Part shown: in pieces, positions 21,078 through 26,257 of the stretch
Numbering within the stretch: the first letter of the stretch is position 1
How the letters are laid out: each line of letters opens with the position of its first letter
DNA from: Apostichopus californicus
Taxonomy: Eukaryota; Echinodermata; Holothuroidea; Aspidochirotida; Stichopodidae
Assembly: GCA_020650975.1 (NCBI GenBank)
Contig: JAIPMN010004395.1
Coordinates: 1-26,257 of the forward strand
Length of the DNA: 26,257 bases
Direction of reading: 5' to 3'
Notes under the pieces: model-generated
Database searches by the model: none
What the model was told of the DNA's origin: nothing
What the model saw: the letters and a program-made list of their open reading frames with translations, nothing else
Made by a program: the position numbers and the translations under genes

Positions 21078-21654
21078 TCTCACCGGAGACATGCATTTGG
21101 AAGTCTGTGTTCGACGGGTGTGAGTGTGTATGTATATGTATTGCATCTATCCTACCAAGTCTATATGTATACAATTAATGCTCAGCGTGTAGGCTCTGCT
21201 CCGCAATGGTATAACCGGTTGTATTGAACATAGCCAGAAATTTAATTACGAGAGACACGTATGTAGTTTATCATCTGTTGTTTTCAAAACAGATTTTAAA
21301 ATGCACAATAAATCAGTGTAGATACGGAAAGTACAAAATTCCGATAGACCTAGATGGTGAAAGGCAGTACCCTCTTAATGTATGCAGATTGATAAACCCG
21401 TGGAGCCTGATTAAAGTTTTATCCAACCGTGTAGAATCAGTGACCAGAAATGTGTAATATTTTATATCCCTTCGTTTACTGGTAACTGTTACCCGTTTGT
21501 GTATATAATTCTCGTTACTACTGCTTTTTCTTTTACTTGTGATTTGCCTTTAGTACCTATGGGCTTACTGTCTCTTCCGTTTCCGAGGGATAGGGTATAG
21601 GGTAAGGAATCATTGTATTTGTGGAACGCGACAGCCCCATGGCCAGGGTTAAAT
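21078..21654. other. Non-coding stretch
   Basis: A GT-rich tract lies at 21117-21140. A 77-codon plus-strand frame at 21224-21457 has no recognised motif, homolog or splice evidence and is not called. Confidence 0.35.
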
Positions 21655-21660
21655 TAATGC

Positions 21661-21716
21661 ACTGGCGGATCCAAGGGGGGGCCAAGGGGGGCCATGGCCC
21701 CCCCCCCCAAAGGTGA
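21661..21716 (+). repeat. G-rich/C-rich palindromic repeat end
   Basis: ACTGGCGGATCCAAGG followed by two G runs leads into the perfect 18-base palindrome GGGGGGCCATGGCCCCCC at 21686-21703, extended by further C. The phrase 'tggcggatcc' followed by G runs and GGCCATGGCC recurs, as I recall, at ends of dispersed elements in invertebrate genomes. I see only one copy here. Confidence 0.5.
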
Positions 21717-21833
21717 GCCAAAAAGTGTTTCCGAACATCCGCTAAATCATATGATTGGAAATTAAAAAAATCGAGAGGAATAGCAGTGGTAGACTAGTCT
21801 AAACCTTTTCGTTTTCTGGTTTAAAATTAAATG

Positions 21834-22345
21834 CAGAGCTCCCAACTGACCCGCAATTCGCGGGAATTAGACCCGCATTTTAACACCCAAACCCGCTGAC
21901 CCGCACAAGCGTCCGAAAAAACCGCATTGTAATTGTCAAGTATACATAACAAAATTGCATCAAATTTTGACTTAGCAACCATCATTTCTTTAGCATTTAG
22001 CATAATAGAGTATAAAACCTCCTTTACAGCATCATTTGAACCTCAAATTAGCCTATATTTCTTTTCATTGGGGCGAGCAGCGAACATTTTCATGCCACGG
22101 GAAAGAATGAATTATCACCTAATATTCAATTTATTGATGTTACACACAAAAAAATGCATATTTCTCAGAAAATATTGGGTGACAAAAGCCTTTCTAAGTG
22201 CCACCATTTTACATGTAGGCATCACCAGGATTCCAAAAAAAATCAAAAGGGGAGGGGGACACCCACTCCCCTTATACCCCTCCCCCAGGACGGCGATTCG
22301 TGGCATGGACCAGCATTTGCCTTCTCAAGAGTTGGGAGCTATGTT
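21834..22345. mobile_element. Possible non-autonomous element, ACCCGC-rich left end
   Basis: AGCTCCCAACT at 21837-21847 is the exact reverse complement of AGTTGGGAGCT at 22330-22340. Just inside the left end, ACCCGC occurs four times in about 55 bases (about 21849-21905), with a hairpin CCCGC-AATTC-GCGGG at 21850-21864. Near the right end a G/C-rich block includes the 15 bases shared with 16938-16952. An open frame of 150 codons (21933-22385) crosses the right end, but its translation shows no transposase or other domain. An 11-base inverted match within 500 bases can occur by chance in a window this size, so the boundaries are tentative. Confidence 0.38.
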
Positions 22346-22699
22346 TAGGAGACCACCCATTGAGAATCCTGTTCATGTGATTTAAAAGAATAGTCCAGGT
22401 AAAAATGTCTTTTTGATATTTTAATTACAGAGGAACATAATCTAAGCATTGTGGTGAAATTTGCATTCCATTCCTTTGTACCGTATTTAAGATATCGACA
22501 GTTAAAGTAATCTGATATTCTACCAAAAGTGAACTTGAAAGCAAACAGGTGTGATGTCATAGTTGCACACGACACACAGCAGGTGTAATCAAAAACACAA
22601 AGAATCAAGGACGGAGTTGGCCAACAACTTTTTGAATTAAAATCAAGTCATTGTCTCGCAGTATTCAGTTGTGGCGAAGGCTTCGAAGGACGCTTTTGA
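22346..22699. other. Non-coding stretch
   Basis: AT-rich unique-looking sequence with no supported exon or repeat. Confidence 0.35.
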
Positions 22700-22720
22700 G
22701 GGGAGGGGAGGGGAGGGGGG
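22700..22720 (+). repeat. G-quadruplex motif with one-base loops
   Basis: Four G runs (four, four, four and six G) are separated by single A bases. Runs of at least three G with one-base loops are the most stable quadruplex class known in vitro. A further GAGGGTGG follows close by. Confidence 0.85.
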
Positions 22721-23455
22721 ATAGAGGGTGGACAATGGAGATGGGAAGAAGATCGTGTGGGTGTTTGGAAATATCCAGTGACGTTCGTATACGCTACGTT
22801 TATAGTACACACGAGTCCAGTGGGTAAGGAGAGGAGGCGGCATAGGGAATGCACCGAGGAATTTGTTTATTTCGCACAGTTCCAAGTCAGTTCGTCCGAC
22901 ACATGCGACCTATATGCGTTGACATGCAAGTTAAACCTTGTACAGCGCAAATCATTAGTAAATGAGTCCAGTTATTATGGGGCCGAGTAAATTTTCAAGT
23001 CCACCCTTCCCCCCGGCCACCGCATACATCCATGGCACATATCATTCAGCTTTCGAAATATCATCTGCTCATAGGAACGGGTTACTACTATAGATAAGAC
23101 CAGGCTACAAGATTATCATCTAGGTTTCGTAGTTTTACTGGCGACCTGTAGAGGTTCATCGGTTTCTCTATGAATACAGTGACGGTTAACAGAAGGACCA
23201 ACGATAACAAAAGTAAATAAGTAAACAAAGGTAGTTTACATAATCCATTAATTTCCAAGTTAATCCCATGAACGCCAAGACGTTTCTGCTTTTACATGTG
23301 AGCCTGAGGCAATGTTGTAACGGAGTACTAAATACCAGCAGTTTTCGGTATATAAGCTGTCACACTAGTTTAAACCGCGCGAAACACAGATTATCATAGG
23401 TGTAGTTACTAGTTAGTACGAGGTGAAAGGAAAATGGGAAGTCCCAATCTCGCCG
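22721..23455. other. Non-coding stretch
   Basis: No supported gene. A short C/G-rich patch at 23001-23035 (CCACCCTTCCCCCCGGCCAC) may be the worn end of another G-rich dispersed element. Confidence 0.35.
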
Positions 23456-23479
23456 CCCCCCCCCCCCCACACACACACA
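23456..23479 (+). repeat. Poly-C followed by (CA)n
   Basis: Thirteen C run directly into about six CA units, a compound microsatellite that is probably variable between individuals. Confidence 0.9.
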
Positions 23480-23554
23480 AAATTGAAGGATGTAGATAAT
23501 GTATAACAATATTGAATCACTGACAAACTTCTCAGTGCTCACATTCGTGCAATA

Positions 23555-23572
23555 GGGGTGGGGGAGGGGGGT
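23555..23572 (+). repeat. G-run cluster
   Basis: Three runs of four to six G separated by single T or A bases. With a fourth run supplied by slippage of the longest run this could also form a quadruplex. Confidence 0.7.
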
Positions 23573-23714
23573 AGATTATCTACAGAAAAGAACAACAAAC
23601 AATGTCAGTAAAAGACGGTCAGATAAAACCTTAGAGGTAACATATTCAGATATAGATTCAGGAATTTCAGCTCATAGACGAATAGGAACAAGCGAAAAAG
23701 TGGAAGCACCAGCG

Positions 23715-23765
23715 CCCCTCCCTCCTCCCCTCCCATCCATCCCCTTCCTCCCTCCCCTTCCCCAT
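23715..23765 (-). repeat. Polypyrimidine tract, minus-strand G-quadruplex potential
   Basis: About 50 bases are nearly all C and T, with repeated CCCC and CCCTCC blocks. The complementary strand has at least five runs of three or more G with short purine spacers. Confidence 0.75.
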
Positions 23766-25219
23766 TTTCAAACTTTAAGAGAACTATATATTTTCTTCTA
23801 CTTACCGGTATATTTCAACTACGGATGGACTTCATTCCGGTGACAGATCATTCAGCTGAATCTTTTGCATTAGTATAAAAAGAGTACCAGATAATCTAAT
23901 GAGAAAGAAAATCATTTTAAATGTCTCGTTATCAATCAACGAATATGCGATATTTGTTTCTTGAAATTAGGAAGACAACAAAAAACAGCTACGATTTTGA
24001 CGTGAAAATTCAAAATGTTGATGAAATTCCTCAATTTCAATAGTAAATGTTTAAAGTTTGTCGTAAAAAGTAATAATTTCAAATAGAAAGGTTAAATTAA
24101 AATCCGATATATCTCCAATGTTTCTCCTAGATCTCCAAATATCGATATCATTACAAGTAGAAAATTTTGAACGCTCCATCTATAAACCACAGTATAGCAT
24201 CGACGGAACTAATGGTTCTTTGTTGGTTTTTGTTTCCTATATAAGCAACGGTTGTAGCTTCATGGTCAACCAGGAAACTATGATAAGGACATCATATGAA
24301 CATGATTAGATAAGCACATTCAGGGTCATAGGTCAGATTCAATATCGTCATGCTCACATCAAACCACAAAATTTAAACAACAGAACATAACATAACTTAC
24401 ATGACATGTGATTACAAACATCGTACCATTGTTGGCGAGAATTATATCATGTTCTTATGATGTTCCCGACACGCTCTTCCTTATAGAAAACGTTTTTTTT
24501 TACAGCACGGATGCAGTGACGAATAGAAGAGGCGCGCCACTTTTAATCGTTCAAGTACATAAAAAAAGGTGAAATATTGCGTTACATGAGATACCAAATA
24601 AGATGTATGTTTGAGGGTTGTGAGGGTCCCCCCCCCCTCCCACCGCCCCCTGTCCACTATTCAATCTCACACAAAGATCCAAAAGGTGCGTGGTATTAGC
24701 ACAACCATCGATAACGATATACCAAGTGTTATTAGGATGTCGTTGTTGTTTTTACTGAAGTAGGGAGAGAGACTTAACGAGACTACATGTTTATACTATA
24801 CTGACTCAAAATCCAACCTATCTCTCAACCTATTCATTCATGTGGAATTACATGGCTATGTACTGGCCGTGTCTCTACCGACACGTGTTAAACGGTATAT
24901 TGTCTCTATCGGCACATTGCTAAGTACCAACTCCTTAGGAAAAACTCTTTAAGTATACAAGAACTCCTAACATTATACAGCAGAATCCCAACCTTTATAA
25001 CGAAACTTGGAGGTTCTCTTTAAACAATCAAGAAAACGTAATTGTTATAGTAATAGTTAAACAATTGGCCAATTCTGACTATCAAAATATCCCACTAATT
25101 TCAGACAGGAACATTTTACAGTTTAACAGTACCAGTTCAGCCCTCCACGGACTACCTCCACCGGCGTATGACAAGCCGTTTTAATAATTACCTCCCAATT
25201 CTACATAAGTGTAATATAT
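23766..25219. other. Non-coding stretch
   Basis: The stretch is AT-rich with few marks: TGTCTCTACCGACAC (24870-24884) and TGTCTCTATCGGCAC (24901-24915) form a 13-of-15 direct repeat 31 bases apart, and a C run lies at about 24629-24638. No exon is supported. Confidence 0.4.
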
Positions 25220-25486
25220 GCTACTTAAGTCGAATTCAATGCATCTTAAGTAATATAGAATTCCACTTAAGTAGAATACAAATGTTCTGTATTACTCAAG
25301 TGGAATGCAATTGCACTTAAGAATTGTATTTCACTTAAATAGAATATAAATTAACATAAACTTAATTGAATTCTATACTTAAGTGAAATGGCATTTTTCT
25401 TTTATATGGCCTATATTTACTTGAGAGAAATAGAATTCCACTTAAGTAGAATTGAGTTCTATTTAAGTAGAATTGGATTCGACTTA
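25220..25486. repeat. Array of CTTAAG-centred palindromes
   Basis: Eleven copies or near copies of a palindromic core lie in about 265 bases. Their centres are near 25226, 25248, 25268, 25297, 25318, 25336, 25380, 25422, 25443, 25464 and 25484 (the last a half-site). The fullest copies read GAATTCCACTTAAGTAGAAT (25258-25277) and AGAATTCCACTTAAGTAGAA (25432-25451). Variants include CTCAAG, CTTAAA and CTTGAG. Because each unit is nearly its own reverse complement, the array can fold back in many registers. It has no long open frame. Confidence 0.9.
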
Positions 25487-26153
25487 TTGCATAACACAGA
25501 CCATGACAATCAATGAAATCAACCATTTTAACTTGTTGTGGATCACAGAAATATGCTACATTTAAAATTTGGCGGAGGTATGCATGTCTGTGTTATACAA
25601 AAACACGTTAACAAACCGGTATAGCAATGTAGAACAATATTTGGTTAGCGCACACCGGTAAAATTGCTTAGTCATTGTCCATGTAGCTATCACGAGGGAT
25701 CTATAAACATATCTTTTGAATTATGTAAAACCTCACTAATGGTTGTATCACTCAGACCCAGGCGTGCCAGCGTGATTTTTTTGCACTTTGAATTCTTTGC
25801 ATCCAGTTTTCTATGAAATTTTGCTTATTCATTGTACATTGTTAGTTATCGTTCTATATAACCCGCTTTGATCGGTTTTAATCATTTTTATCATAGAATA
25901 GAAGTAAAATATTTAATTAATCAAACATATTTTAGCAATCTCATTCAGCATTCTATGTGTCATATGATAAGTTTTGATGTGGTCATAGGAAAGACAGGGA
26001 GACAATTACTATATGATATGAATCATTCACATGAGTGGAAACAAATGTGTATATTATACAATCCGTGCAACTTTAATATGTTTCTTTAGGCAGAATGTAT
26101 ATGAAGTAAGTGTATAGTTAAACAGAAGTCCATAGTAAACTACCATCAAAGCA
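25487..26153. other. Non-coding stretch
   Basis: No recognised repeat or exon. The plus-strand frame ending at 26089 has no motif and is not called. Confidence 0.35.
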
Positions 26154-26257
26154 TAGGCGTACGGGACCATTTCAGTTTGGGGGGGCAGAACTTTTTGTGC
26201 CCGAAAGTTCACGTGACACTATCTAAGCGGAGCGCCACCATCGGTTGGCGCGTAGCG
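26154..26257 (+). mobile_element. G-rich dispersed element, cut by the window end
   Basis: CATAGGCGTACGGGACC, a run of seven G, GTGCCCGAAAGTTC and a GC-rich hairpin (GCGCCACC 26232-26239, GGTTGGCGC 26243-26251, one bulge) follow in order. The CpG-dense start resembles the CGTAGSCAG ends at 20732 and 21064. The right part is outside the window, so nothing can be said of coding capacity. Confidence 0.4.

Noticed and set aside
21933-22385. 150-codon plus-strand frame inside the 21834-22345 segment
   Set aside because: It runs through a putative element end and a G-rich block and shows no transposase or other recognised motif.
25868-26089. 73-codon plus-strand frame near the right end
   Set aside because: It appears to rely on a non-ATG start, has no motif and no splice context.
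1-26257. CRISPR array, bacterial operon, phage or viral gene, rRNA
   Set aside because: The repeats here are contiguous minisatellites or dispersed copies without spacer architecture. No long coding frames, ribosome-binding-site-led genes or conserved rRNA segments are present.

Overview
This window looks like non-coding DNA from a large animal genome. It is about 62-65% A+T by eye, no open frame exceeds about 160 codons, no frame shows bacterial-style gene packing, and simple repeats, poly-C/poly-G tracts and dispersed-repeat fragments are plentiful. The repeat style (G-run-ended elements containing 'cgtacg' or 'cgtag', a dispersed unit with TTTGACCTCTGTTGACCT, and abundant TACTGTA) reminds me of marine invertebrate deuterostomes, most likely an echinoderm and possibly a sea cucumber. 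That assignment rests on recalled sequence style only and is not proven here.

Layout. From 1 to about 18.3 kb the DNA is AT-rich, mostly poor in CpG and densely sprinkled with the heptamer TACTGTA/TACAGTA. It also holds minisatellites (602-726, 5444-5512, 8282-8515), a 305-bp tandem duplication (10611-11214), and two diverged copies plus pieces of a dispersed repeat carrying a perfect DR4 nuclear-receptor-type motif (9975-10262 and 12945-13212). At 18686-18939 on the minus strand lies the only segment I would call a protein-coding exon. It has an ATG in good context, an in-frame stop just upstream, a basic proline-rich N-terminus, a charged predicted helix, and a consensus splice donor. From about 18.95 kb to the end the DNA is richer in CpG, has no TACTGTA at all, and is packed with transposon-like fragments: a short repeat with three strong hairpins (19742-19836), an AACGTT array (20268-20492), G-rich elements with inverted termini (20731-21077, 21834-22345), G-quadruplex motifs, an array of CTTAAG palindromes (25220-25486) and a truncated G-rich element at the right edge.

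Interpretation. The simplest model is that the left 18 kb is the 5' intronic part of one minus-strand gene whose first coding exon is at 18.7-18.9 kb, and that the right 7 kb is upstream intergenic DNA. The drop in CpG and the presence of TACTGTA both change near this exon, as expected if the left side is a germline-methylated gene body. No operon, RNA gene, CRISPR array, complete transposase or viral gene was found, and I cannot support a claim of a new multi-gene system. The most unusual signals are the TACTGTA step and the CTTAAG palindrome array.
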